Below, in pieces: positions 33,307-43,184 of a stretch of 64,000 bases of DNA. Each line of letters opens with the position of its first letter. The first letter of the stretch is position 1. The notes under the pieces are model-generated. The model saw only the letters and a list, made by a program, of their open reading frames with translations, was not told where the DNA came from and did not search any database. The position numbers and the translations under genes are program-made. The stretch comes from Ovis canadensis (Eukaryota; Chordata; Mammalia; Artiodactyla; Bovidae), in NCBI RefSeq assembly GCF_042477335.2, contig NC_091254.1:95631501-95695500 (forward strand), read 5' to 3'.

Positions 33307-36188
33307 AAAAAGGTGAATAAGGCTACTGTAACACCCCAAATCCATATACAGTAAAATCTGAACTTATTTACAGCATCTTCACTTAAACATTATGGTGCAA
33401 ATTCCAAAGTCAGGTGACTAGGGATGAGAATACAAGGAAGGCATTTACAGTAACTTTCCAAAGCTGAACCAACTTCAGACAAAGGGACAGTTGGTAGATT
33501 GTCATATTCTGCACCACACACAAAACAGACGCACAGACTACTTGTCAACTGCTTGCAGGCAACTCTTCATCAACTCATCTGATTTTTTTCACAGTTTAGC
33601 ACATACTCAAAATGTAGCCAACTGATGACGCACACCTTCAATTGCATTGAAACCAGACTGGTTCCCATTTCTCCCCTTCCTGCCCCTCTCCCCCATCCTA
33701 AAGGTCAATTTTTGATGGCTTACAAGAAAACCTTGTATGAATGCACGTACAGGAGAGGCCAGGGTGATGGAAAGAATTACATATGTACTGTGGCTGGTCA
33801 CCATAGCAACCTTTCACAGAAATATGATATCGATATATATAATATATACTGGCGATATATATTATACATATATGTACACATGTATACCACACACCCACTC
33901 ACACAAACACACACACGCACTTTGGACCAACATCATTTTCAGGTTCAGGAAGTAGAAAGAAGAATTTCTGTGACAACTCATTTTTGTAGGTATTCACTGG
34001 AGGTTTGAGAACCTTAAAATGCTGTTGCTTTTTTTTTTTTTTCCTCCCAATTCAGAAAGCAAAGTGTTACCATAGTAACGGGACTATGTTAAAGATGTCT
34101 ATTTTGCATAGCACATAAAAAGTAGGTTTCCTGTTTACTCGCTTCTTTTCCCAGCAGGGAAGGGGCGAGGGGAGGGGGGAGAGAGGAAAGAAGGGGGTCA
34201 GGTTGAACTTTCAGCCGAAGCCCCCCGGACGTGACCCGGTGGATTCTAGCGAACACTTCAGCCCATGAGGCAAGGAAAACACAGCGCAGAAGCTAAAGGC
34301 CGGCACATCTTCTCATTGTTGAAAACACGTCGCAGTGAACACTGATTTCCTGGTATTTGGGGCTTGCACTTCCTAATCTATGGTGACGTGACATGCCTTC
34401 AGAGGACTTGGTTATTTTTGTGTTTGCTCCCATTATTGTTATTTTTGGAGTAATGTTGTTTTTCCCAGAAGTAGCAGTCCAATTAAAAAACAAAACAAAA
34501 CACGGAGCGTTTGAGACCACTTAATCGCCACAAATGAGTTTCACATCTTCTGGTGTGGATTGTGTGCAATCGTAAAATACATATTAGTAAAACTCTTTCA
34601 TTTTATATCCCTTGTGTTCTATATACCTATTATAAACACATCCTACCTTCCTTCTCCCCGCCGGACATCATCATTTGGCCCTCGGGACTCCTAGGGGGGT
34701 TGCCACGTGGGCCTCTCCCTGACACAGTACCGGGGACTGCAGACTCGATCAATACCCACCCCTCGCCCCGAGGCCAGGGCGGCACCACCATAAACCAAAG
34801 TGTCACGAGGCGCGATGAGGAGGTGGGGCGGGGCGGGGCGGGGGCGGTGGCAGGGGAGGGGCGATGAGGGGGCGGGGGGATCTGACCTTCCTTACGGATA
34901 TGAAGATGCCTTAATAATTAATGTCAATGATGATGGAATTACAGCCCGTGTGACCTTTGGCTTTTTAAACTTCTAGGTCAGATTTGGCTCTCTGCTATTC
35001 TCCTAAAGGCTCTCCCTGTGTGAATAAAATGTGATTAGTATAGCAGCTGGGTCCGCTTTAAACAACATCCAAAGCAGACCGAAGACTTCCCTACAGCTTC
35101 ACAGCTGTACGTCTATTGCCAGTACCAAGAAACTCCTGCCCGAATCACCCTTCTCTCCAAGCCTGGTCCTCTACCAACAATGCCTCTTTGTTCCACCCGG
35201 CTAGAGAGGGACTGTTGATTTCTTTTATTTTTCCTGTGCATTGCTATTTGATAAGAGTGAATTCCTTCAAATGCACCCTAATCTACGGTGTGTGTCGTTG
35301 CGTCTCCTGCTTGCCTCTTAAAAATCTTAGCAAAACCAAAGTGCTGTGCTCTCTAATTGGGGCTTTCCCTTCCCAAATCTTGTTTCAGAGGTGGCAGCAC
35401 GGAACCGCCTTCGCAGACAGCCTATGAGTCTCCCCCACGCCCCCTTCTCACGAAACTCCTCGTTTTCCTGGGCTGACAGCCGAGCATCTGGCTGGAAGGC
35501 TCCTCTTTACCCGCAGACGCCATTCCTATCAACGTGTGGCCCCTTTCGCTGCGGCTGTTGTTGCAAAAGGATGGGGTAGGAGACGCCCAACGTTAATGTC
35601 CCGTGAGTGATGCGAGTGTGGCGTGGGGTGGGGGGGAATCTCGTGTGAAGGCCTGCAGAGCCCTGGATGACAGGGCATGTGCAACAGTGAGGACTAGAAG
35701 CCAGCGGTCTCCCGAGGCCTCACGCAGCCAGAGTCTGTGCGACAAGACAAGTCCGGGGTGCAGCTCAGGAGTAGGGGGTCGGGGGGCCACGCCCGAGGCG
35801 GAGGGCGGCCCCGCCAGGCCCGGCGACCCAGGGGCCTGGGATGCTCCCAGCTCTCGCTCCTTCCCACCAGCCGCTCGGTCTCCCGGCTCCTGCGGAGGCC
35901 CGCGGGCGCGCGCTCGTGGTACCCAGTGGTACCCGGAGGAGGAGAGGGGCGGGGCGCGCGCGCGCATCTTCTACGCGAGTCTTCCGACGGCCGGGGCACA
36001 TCCTCCGTCACCGCGGCCGAAACGCTACAGACTAGTAAGCTGTCCGACTCTACGGGGCTCTTCCGAGAAGGGGTGTCCCCGCTCCCCGCTGCGCGTCAGT
36101 CCGTCGCAGACACAGGGGGTCTCGGACCCTCGGCGGGCGGCAGCGGGGACAGTAAGTTTCCTCCGGGAAGCGAAGGCACCGCCGAGGC

Positions 36189-36577
36189 TCAGACCTTGTA
36201 GTAAATGTTCGCCGGGCTCTGCGGGGGCATCTCCTGGACTATGTACACCGGGTGCCCGTAGTCCCCGCTGACCTTCTCGTAGTGGGGGCAGAAGACACTG
36301 TCCGCGGTCCTTAGCGGGATGATGATGTCGCTGGGCTCCGAGCCGTTGTTGTTGCCGCCGCGCTTGGGCGTGGCCAGTGTGCTCAGCGACAGCGTGGCCG
36401 TGTGCTGCGGCGAGTGCTTGCGGTGCCGCCGGCGGTACTTGAGCAGCAGCACCACCAGCGTGATGATGATGACGATGAAGATGATGCATCCTGAAGCTAT
36501 CCCTGCGAATAAGGCCACTTCGGAACCGAGGATATTGCTCCCAGAATGTCCGGCGCTGCTACCGTCTGTGCTGGAAC
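36189..36577 (-). CDS. EFNB2: EFNB2 coding exon 5 (transmembrane and cytoplasmic tail, stop)
   Basis: The exon encodes residues 206 to 333 and the TGA stop at 36189-36191. A hydrophobic helix of about 23 residues ([17 protein letters not shown] core, around residues 229-251) is followed by the stop-transfer KYRRRHRKH. The tail carries the conserved phosphotyrosine sites of reverse signalling at residues 304, 311, 316, 330 and 331. It ends in YYKV, the PDZ-binding motif of B-class ephrins. The acceptor is a C/T-rich tract ending in CACAG just right of 36577; the upstream in-frame extension into intron 4 is not coding. The exon is GC-rich and lies in a CpG-dense block. Confidence 0.98.
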
Positions 36578-36831
36578 CTGTGGGGAGGGTGGGGGTGGGA
36601 AGAACAGTCAGAAGAGTCAGCGCTGTCCCAGGGGGCTCTGGAGCGCTGCTGGGGATGAGGGGAAGTGTGTCCAGGCGGTAAAACTCAGCGGGGGACCAAG
36701 CATTTCCCTGGCAGCTAGACTCTGGTAAAGCAACCACCTCATTTATTAGCCAAATGCAAGGGTAAATCAGAAAATCGGAATTGACCAACCACTACTATAT
36801 ATAAACTAGAAAACCAACAGGGACCTACTGT

Positions 36832-37030
36832 GGGCTTCCCTGGTGGCTCAGAAGGTAAAGAATCTGCCTGGAATGCAGGAGACCCAGGTTCCATCCCTGG
36901 ATCCAGAAGATCCCTTGGAGAAGGAAATGGTAGCCCACTCCAGTGTTCTTCCTGAAGAATGCCTGGTGGGCTACAGTCCATGGGGCTGCAGAGCATCAGA
37001 CACCACTGAGCAACTAACAATACAATACAA
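36832..37030 (+). repeat. Bov-tA SINE in EFNB2 intron 4
   Basis: TACTGT flanks both sides, at 36826-36831 and 37031-37036. The tail is AACAATACAATACAA. Confidence 0.92.
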
Positions 37031-37161
37031 TACTGTATCGCCGAGGGAACGATACTCAGTATTTTGTAGTAACTTATAAGGGAAAAGGATCTGGAAAAGA
37101 GCATATATGCTTACCTGGATCACTGTGCTATACACCTGAAACTAACAGGACATGGTAAATT

Positions 37162-37365
37162 TTGTTTAGTCACTAAGTCGTGAGTCTTTTCCGACCCCAT
37201 GGACTGGAACCCACCAGGCTTCTCTGTCCACGGGATTTCCCAGGCAAGAATACTGGAATGAGTTGCCATTTCCTTCTCCAAGGGATTTTCCTGATCCAGG
37301 GCTTGAACCTGCATCTCCTGCATTGGCAGGCAGATTTTTTTTTTTTTTTTAACCAGGGAGCCACT
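37162..37365 (-). repeat. Bov-tA SINE in EFNB2 intron 4
   Basis: Antisense copy with a T15 run near the head, ending in AACCAGGGAGCC. Confidence 0.9.
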
Positions 37366-38542
37366 ACTGTACTTCAGTTAAAACAAACAAACAAAAAACA
37401 GCTAAATGCAAATGGCAGAAGCCAGCCCTGGGGGGAGACGGGACTCCAGGTGGGGCTTTGAAGCGGCTCCCCGACTGCTTCATTTCCCCTCCATACATCA
37501 TCGTCCATCAGCTGCGAGAACGGGCTGTGACAGGCAGCCCTTGATCTTGCCCCACGTCTCAACCCAGGTCAGCCAGCCTGCAGCCACCAAAGGGCGCAGG
37601 AAAGGAAGTGGCCAGGCCTTCAGGTCAGCGTCTGCCGCTCAGGCGGCACCGCTCTTGGACCGCCTTCTGGCTCGGAAGGCTTCCTGGGAATCTCCAAACC
37701 CCCTGTCATTAAGGACAAGCCCCGCCTACCCGCAGAATGGCGGGAGCGCTTGCGAAGAGGGATGGGGCCTGGGAAAACGTTCAACCCGTAACTCGTTTGT
37801 ATTACTTGATTTACACTTAAAATATATCTGGAAGGCAGTAGAAACTCTCACACGGAACAGACTGCCAACCCAAATGTTAAGCACTAAAAAACTGCCTGGC
37901 ATCATTATATTATCCATTTATCAGTTTGTCATAAGAATTTGACACATCTTGTCATTGAAAGTTAGAAATAACAACTTCCCTCCTTGACGCTTGGAAAGAG
38001 ATGGAATACTGCTACAGATGCTAAATTCGTGCGACTACCAACCAGGCGTTCAGATCTGACGTCTGCTCAGCGACCACCACATAACAAGTTCATTCCAGTG
38101 GTAACAAAACACATAGCTATTTGCTCAAAGACTGCTAAAAAAGCGAAGTTACACAACAGTTTTATCCAGTATTCTAAACTTTTGCCAGGACTCCCTTTAA
38201 TATCTCATTTTACACTGAATTCGTGGAAAAAAAAATTTATGAAACCACCTGGAAAATGTAGCATTGTGCAATATTTTAAGGCGTTACCACCTTAAATGTA
38301 GAAGAGGATCCATCAGGCTCTCTGTGGATTAGATATAATTAGATGAGGCATTAGAGCCTTAATTATATATACATTAACACCGGCTTGAAGCTAGTGTTGC
38401 AACCAGCATGATAAAGTGTCAGCCAATGAAAATAACTTTGATCTGAAAGAGCAGTGCTAATAATTGGCACTTAGATTTGATGGATTCTGCTCTCTTGAAG
38501 CTAAGACTTTTGTGGGAGTGAATTATTTTATTCTGATTGGGT

Positions 38543-38626
38543 AATGGTGATGGACAGGGAGGCCTGGTGCGCTGCGATTCATGGGGTCGCAAAGAGTCGG
38601 ACACGACTGAGCGACTGAACTGAACC
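38543..38626 (+). mobile_element. BovB 3' terminal stub
   Basis: About 84 bp of the BovB 3' end (GGAGGCCTGGTGCGCTGCG, then ACTGAGCGACTGAACTGAAC). Confidence 0.88.
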
Positions 38627-38783
38627 GAGCGGGAAGATTACTGGCTTCAGGAAGTACAAGTTCACGTTCTGGGGCAGAAGCACCTGCACTCTGATAGTCC
38701 CCACTGTGTGCAACACGGTAAGTGTGGTACACAGTAACAGTGGTTACACACAGACTAGTCACACACAAGTCACACTGCTGTAC

Positions 38784-38897
38784 CTGAATTTGGTTTGACA
38801 AAGGGACTTGTTGTTGAACTTCTTCCATTTGTACCAGCTTCGAATTCTGGCCTCCTCGTTGGATCATTATGCCTGGTTGACCCAGCGGAACTTGCAT
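38784..38897 (-). CDS. EFNB2: EFNB2 coding exon 4 (extracellular stalk)
   Basis: This 114-nt exon encodes residues 168 to 204, the Ser/Thr/Pro-rich juxtamembrane stalk between the globular domain and the membrane. It contains the hallmark stretches DPTRRPE and TNGRSSTTSPFVKPN. The acceptor CCATATAG and donor GTACAG are canonical. The exon is phase 1-1, so it could be skipped in frame, giving a shorter stalk without touching the receptor-binding domain or the transmembrane segment. Compared with the human protein as I recall it, the exon appears to differ at a few stalk positions (for example PEFEAG), as expected for a weakly constrained linker. Confidence 0.96.
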
Positions 38898-39631
38898 CTA
38901 TATGGAAAACAGGCAGTTACTTACAGCACAGAGATCTGACGGGATCTACCTTTAGGAGCTAGATCTAAATCTCAAGAGGCACGAATAGCAATGAACGTAA
39001 GATTCTTTATGCAAAGTACAGTAAGATGCAAGAATATAATTTTCCTTTGAAAGCACAACAGTTCTACTAGTTATTTCAGAGGTTTAGCTAGTGAGGCCAT
39101 CTGTGGAAACTACAGGGATTCTTGCATTTGGCAGGCAGAACATTGCAGATGACATTTTAATTTAACTGTGCGAGTTGACTGACTACTACCCCAATTTCTA
39201 ATTAGAAGAATAATTCTCTCTGCACAAGAGGTCATCTCTGTGTGAAAAGGCTCAGTGAACACAAGTCTTCCGTAGTCAAGAGGCAGAAATGGGCAAAATG
39301 GCAGAAACTTTAGTTTGCATTCTGGGTATTTTAATTGTGAACCAAAGGGGGTGTTTTGCCTTGAAGAAGGAAAAATCTATCTGCAGATACAGACATGGCC
39401 ATAGACACTGAACATGGCTGACCTCAACTTTTAGAAGTGTCTCCAGTAAAAAGAAATGGGCTGCATCAACTTAAGGAAGTCGGTCAGTGGCTCGAGGTGC
39501 ACAGAAAGGTTTGCTTTGGAAACTAAGCTGAAGAGTGAGAGGAGGCGCGTGTGCGCAGCCCTGGGGGCAGCCATACTAGCTGGGGGCCCAACCAGATCAG
39601 AGGCTCCGTGAATCAGCAGACGGTTTTTTAC

Positions 39632-39724
39632 CTTGTCCAACTTTCATGAGGATCTTCATGGCTCTTGTCTGGCACACCCCTCCCTCCTGGTTATCCAGGC
39701 CCTCCAAAGACCCATTTGATGTAG
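39632..39724 (-). CDS. EFNB2: EFNB2 coding exon 3
   Basis: This 93-nt exon encodes residues 137 to 166 plus split codons at both ends. It completes the receptor-binding domain. It carries an N-glycosylation sequon (NGS, N139 in family numbering) and the fourth conserved cysteine (VCQ, C153), and it ends in the KILMKVGQ strand. The acceptor is TTTTTGATCAG and the donor is GTAAAAAA. Both flanking introns are phase 1, so skipping this exon would keep the frame but would remove a disulfide-forming cysteine. It is too short to show up as a long open frame and was found by translating the reverse complement around the expected sequence. Confidence 0.96.
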
Positions 39725-40854
39725 CTGATCAAAAATAAAATGGACAAAACAAAAAAATAAAGAAAAAATCAGGAAATCAATAAGCCAAGTTTACATGAAC
39801 ATGAAATGTCTGAAAACAATTCGGAAAATAAGAATTCACTCTTAGTCACAGGTTTGCTGAAAGTATGGGATGCTGAAAGGCAAAACGAAAAAATACGGAA
39901 ACAAAGAGCGATGGATGTCGTCCACACTGCCGCATGTATGACCTCTGGTTTCCAATGGACTTAAGCGCTTTCTCCTCCCTTTATAATCAACGGATTTCGT
40001 CTGAGTCTGTAGATAAAAGGAACGGCATCTTCCAAAAGCTGACTATTTTGGAGTTCAGCCTCCAAAGAGCAGTACAGTAAATACGGTAATTTCAAAATGT
40101 GGTAATCATCACCCAGCACCTGCTTCCTCTACTACTGATTTCCTGCCTCAAGAACAATTACCTTGATGCTCCCTGATTGTCAAGCGTCCAAGTTCTATAA
40201 ACACTCAGAGAGGAGACTCCCACGCCCCTTTTTCTTTCCCCAGCCTTTCTGGAGCTTAAGAGGTTGTACTAGAATTCACGTCTTCCAGCTCTGGAGTTTT
40301 CCTCCTCCATCATTTTGTACTCGTCTCGAATGAATGGATGCGCTATTACCACCACCATCGACCTTGGTCAGACTCATCAACCAGACTCCCTGGCACAGAA
40401 CTCTGGGTGGACAGAGCGACATGCCCACTCACAGACACGTGCCCACTGCTCTGTGAGTCGCCCGGGGCAGCTTGGGACGTAAGGCAAGGACTTGGTCCAG
40501 GTCCACCAGCTCGGTTACCTTTCCACCTTGAGGAGGAGGGGGAAGGCAGGATGTTTAACCACTCTCAGTGTCTTTTTTTTTCCCCAGCAGTCCATGCCCT
40601 ACTCTATTTGAAGACAAAGGTCTATCTCTTTAGGACAGTGAGTTCTCTGAAGAGCATTGTAACTAAAGCCGCAAAAAGACAGGCTGCTAGCTAACTTGCT
40701 GAGGGACAGGATTTAAATTACAGGTCAAGTTCCAGATGAGAAAAGGAGGTGGACGTTTAGACATTTCTATTCCTCCACAGTTCAAGGGGCAGGGAACATA
40801 AGTGTTTCACATCCAATTCTGCCGTATAAATCTTTCTCTATTATTTTTTTTTCT

Positions 40855-40990
40855 CTCCCCCACCCCGCCCCCCCGCCTTTTTGGTCATGCTGTGTGGCAT
40901 TCTGGATCTTAGTTCCCTGACCAAGGATTGAACCTGTGGCCCCTACGGCAAGCCGGATCCCTAACCACTGGACCCTCATGGTAGTCTCCC
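40855..40990 (-). repeat. CHR-type SINE fragment
   Basis: Antisense copy with GGATCTTAGTTCCCTGACCA and a degraded head. Confidence 0.8.
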
Positions 40991-42497
40991 TTCTCTAATT
41001 ACCAAAGTCGTGCCTACTAACTCTATACTTTTAAAAGCACTGAAAAGGGGACAGACTTTCTGATAAAAATACATCCAAAGACATTCTGTTAATGGGCTGT
41101 TTGTTTCCCAAACGGCAGGGCAGCAGACAAATCTGGATAGGTGTGCATGGAAATATGTATGCTGTGGATAATTACCTGAGCTGGAAAACAAGGCCTGAGT
41201 TGACTCGTTTTTGTGTTCTCAAGTTACTGACTTTACTTTCACTGTTTTCCTTAACAACAATGGCTGCCTCTTGTGTGTATAAATATCTCTTTGCTTATCT
41301 GAGTGCTTCCTTCAAGTCCAAGCTTACAATCATATCTTAGTCTTCTGTTCTTGCTGATACTGAGTTTCTCCTGGGAAACTGGACAAAAATTGCCATCATA
41401 ATTTTTTTTTTTTAAGAGTAAAAAGTAGATAGTACCCTCTTATAGATGTCTGAGAAAATGTTTGGCAGATAAGTTAGAATAAATACCTAAGAAGCTTGCA
41501 TGCTTTGGGGACTCTAAAAAAATTTTATTTTTTTCTTTCCATTTTCTGTCTTATTTCCCTTTTGTTTTTTCCAAACCTGGGCTTAAGTTTCAAAGTATCT
41601 TTTCCTCCCACAGGCCTAGAAGAGTATGGTTAAGTGTGAGCAGGCACTCTTTCTGAACAATATCAGAGCAGTACTATAATTGTCACTTGAGTTTTCTCAA
41701 AATTTAGGATATGTTTTTATACAGAAAAAATGGTGAAAAGCTGATGTCTTTATCTGGCTGACAGTCTCAAAGGTTTAGTTACTTAACTGAAGTGGAATTC
41801 CCATCTTTTCTAATTTATACACACATAAATGCACCCCAATGCAAAGTTCAATGACTAAGTGTTTCTTGCTAAAACTTTAACATTGAGCTGACGAATGATA
41901 CAAATAAGATTTGAAGGTTGATACACAGAAGAATAAAAAACCAACCAGGTAAGGGGAAGGAATATAGATTTATTTATTTTAACCTTGATGTAAAAAGATC
42001 AAAGATTCAGGTCTAAAAGTAAAAAATAAAGAAATACAAGAAAGGATAGCCAAGTCACAGCAGAGAACAGTCACTGGTGAATGACATTCAGAACTGCATC
42101 TGCAGAGGCAGAAACTACAGCCGACTTCCACTTTGTCAGTTTGGAAGCAGGAGGGGTGCCCGTAATTCGAGTGACTTTCCTTTTGATTTTAATTTATAGG
42201 TCAGTGCCTTTCCTGTGCCGTGGGAGAAGACCGCTTTGCATCTCCAACTGTGGACGTTTTTTCATTCCTTGGGGAAGGGAAAAAAGCAACCCTCAAGCGC
42301 TGGAGAGTCCCAGAAGGAAACCTGAAGATGCAGCTCTGGCTGAGCTCTTGAGGCCGAGGCCACTGCTGGGGTGGGGGCTGGGATGAGGGTGGAGGGGGCC
42401 CAGGAGCAGCAGGCTGTGACTGCGGAAGGGCCTTCTCTCCACTCTAGGCTCTGCATCCCTTCCCTCTAAGTCCACTTGGAAATCGCAAAGTTACTAG

Positions 42498-42519
42498 TGA
42501 GCCCGGATAGCTCAGTCGG
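42498..42519 (+). tRNA. 5' fragment of tRNA-Lys (retropseudogene, not a functional tRNA)
   Basis: 42501-42519, GCCCGGATAGCTCAGTCGG, is identical to the first 19 nt of mammalian tRNA-Lys(UUU), ending in the D loop. The 20-bp sequence GGAAATCGCAAAGTTACTAG lies on both sides, at 42478-42497 and 42518-42537, and shares GG with the tRNA end. TGA at 42498-42500 is extra. No poly(A) follows. This fits a tailless tRNA-derived retropseudogene. Confidence 0.8.
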
Positions 42520-42664
42520 AAATCGCAAAGTTACTAGAAGATACTGAAAATTTCATTCCTAATGTTTGTTTTAGCATCCCAATACTTGGGTGTTCAAAAG
42601 GGTGCGAAGTGGGGGGTGGGTGGGATGAATTAGGAGACCGGAATTGATACATATACCCTGTTGC

Positions 42665-43022
42665 TTATTTTTAACTTTTCATTTTGTATCGGAGTATAGC
42701 CGATTAACAATGTTGTGGTAGCTTCAGGTGAAGTGCGAAGGGACTCAGCCTTACAGGTATCCATTCTCCCCAAATTCACCTCCCATCCAGGCTGCCGCGC
42801 GCGTAACACTGAGCAGCGCTCCCTGAGCTGTACATATACGCTACTGACACTCCACTGTACAGCCCAGGGGACTCTATACTCAAAGCTCTGTGGTGACCTA
42901 GATGGGAAGGAAATCCAAACAAGAGGGGACATATGTGTATGTATCGCTGATTTACTTTGCTGTACGGTAGAAACTAACACAACATTGTAAAGCAACTGTA
43001 CTCCAATAAAAACTTAAAAAAA
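42665..43022 (+). repeat. L1 3' end with AATAAA
   Basis: The stretch ends with ACACAACATTGTAAAGCAAC, TCCAATAAAAACTT and an A-rich tail, the standard artiodactyl L1 3' terminus. Confidence 0.85.
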
Positions 43023-43054
43023 TAAATAGAAGGGGCTAAACTTTAAAATACAGT

Positions 43055-43184
43055 TAAGAGGGCCTGGCAGTCCAGTGGTTAGGACTTGGCATTCTCCTTG
43101 ATGAGGCCCCGAGTTCAATCCCTGGTCAGTGAACTAAGATCCCACAAACCATGCAGCTCGGTCAAAAAAAAAAAAAAAAAAAAT
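43055..43184 (+). repeat. CHR-type SINE
   Basis: Plus copy from GGGCCTGGCAGTCCAGTGG to an A19 tail at about 43165-43183. Confidence 0.9.

Larger units (their letters stand above)
32840..36188 (-). other. EFNB2: EFNB2 3' untranslated region (about 3.35 kb)
   Basis: The interval between the EFNB2 stop codon and the distal poly(A) signal contains no recognisable SINE, BovB or L1, unlike DNA on both sides. Its stop-proximal third is GC-rich and the distal part is AU-rich. Visible on the mRNA strand are a C-rich tract (34820-34880), a polypyrimidine tract (34151-34200), two UAUG-loop hairpins (33797-33810 and 34066-34079) and an AUUUAUUUA element (33050-33058). There are also two UGUACAUA Pumilio-type elements (33246-33253 and 33871-33878) and a GCACUUU site that could pair with the miR-17/20/93 seed (35338-35344). 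The extent is inferred from the poly(A) signal and from the known long 3'UTR of EFNB2. Confidence 0.85.
36790..37400 (+). repeat. L1 3' end interrupted by two SINEs
   Basis: L1 pieces are at 36790-36831, 37032-37160 (ATACTCAGTATTTTGTAGTA, then TACACCTGAAACTAACAGG) and 37366-37400 (CTGTACTTCAGTTAAAAC). Confidence 0.8.
36578..38783 (-). other. EFNB2: EFNB2 intron 4
   Basis: This 2.2-kb phase 1 intron holds an L1 3' end broken by two SINEs in opposite orientation (36790-37400), a short BovB 3' stub (38543-38626) and otherwise unique sequence. 37400-38540 has no repeat I recognise. Confidence 0.95.

Noticed and set aside
35603..36271. 222-codon open frame antisense to the end of EFNB2
   Set aside because: It lies opposite the last exon and UTR in very GC-rich DNA where stops are rare. 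Its product is low-complexity (Arg/Pro/Gly/Ser) with no domain.
36578..36788. N-terminal extension of the last EFNB2 exon starting at a Met codon at 36788
   Set aside because: The CACAG acceptor just right of 36577 and phase agreement with exon 4 show that 36578-36788 is intron 4.
42501..42519. A functional tRNA-Lys gene
   Set aside because: Only the first 19 nt exist. There is no anticodon arm, T arm or acceptor 3' strand, so it cannot make a tRNA.
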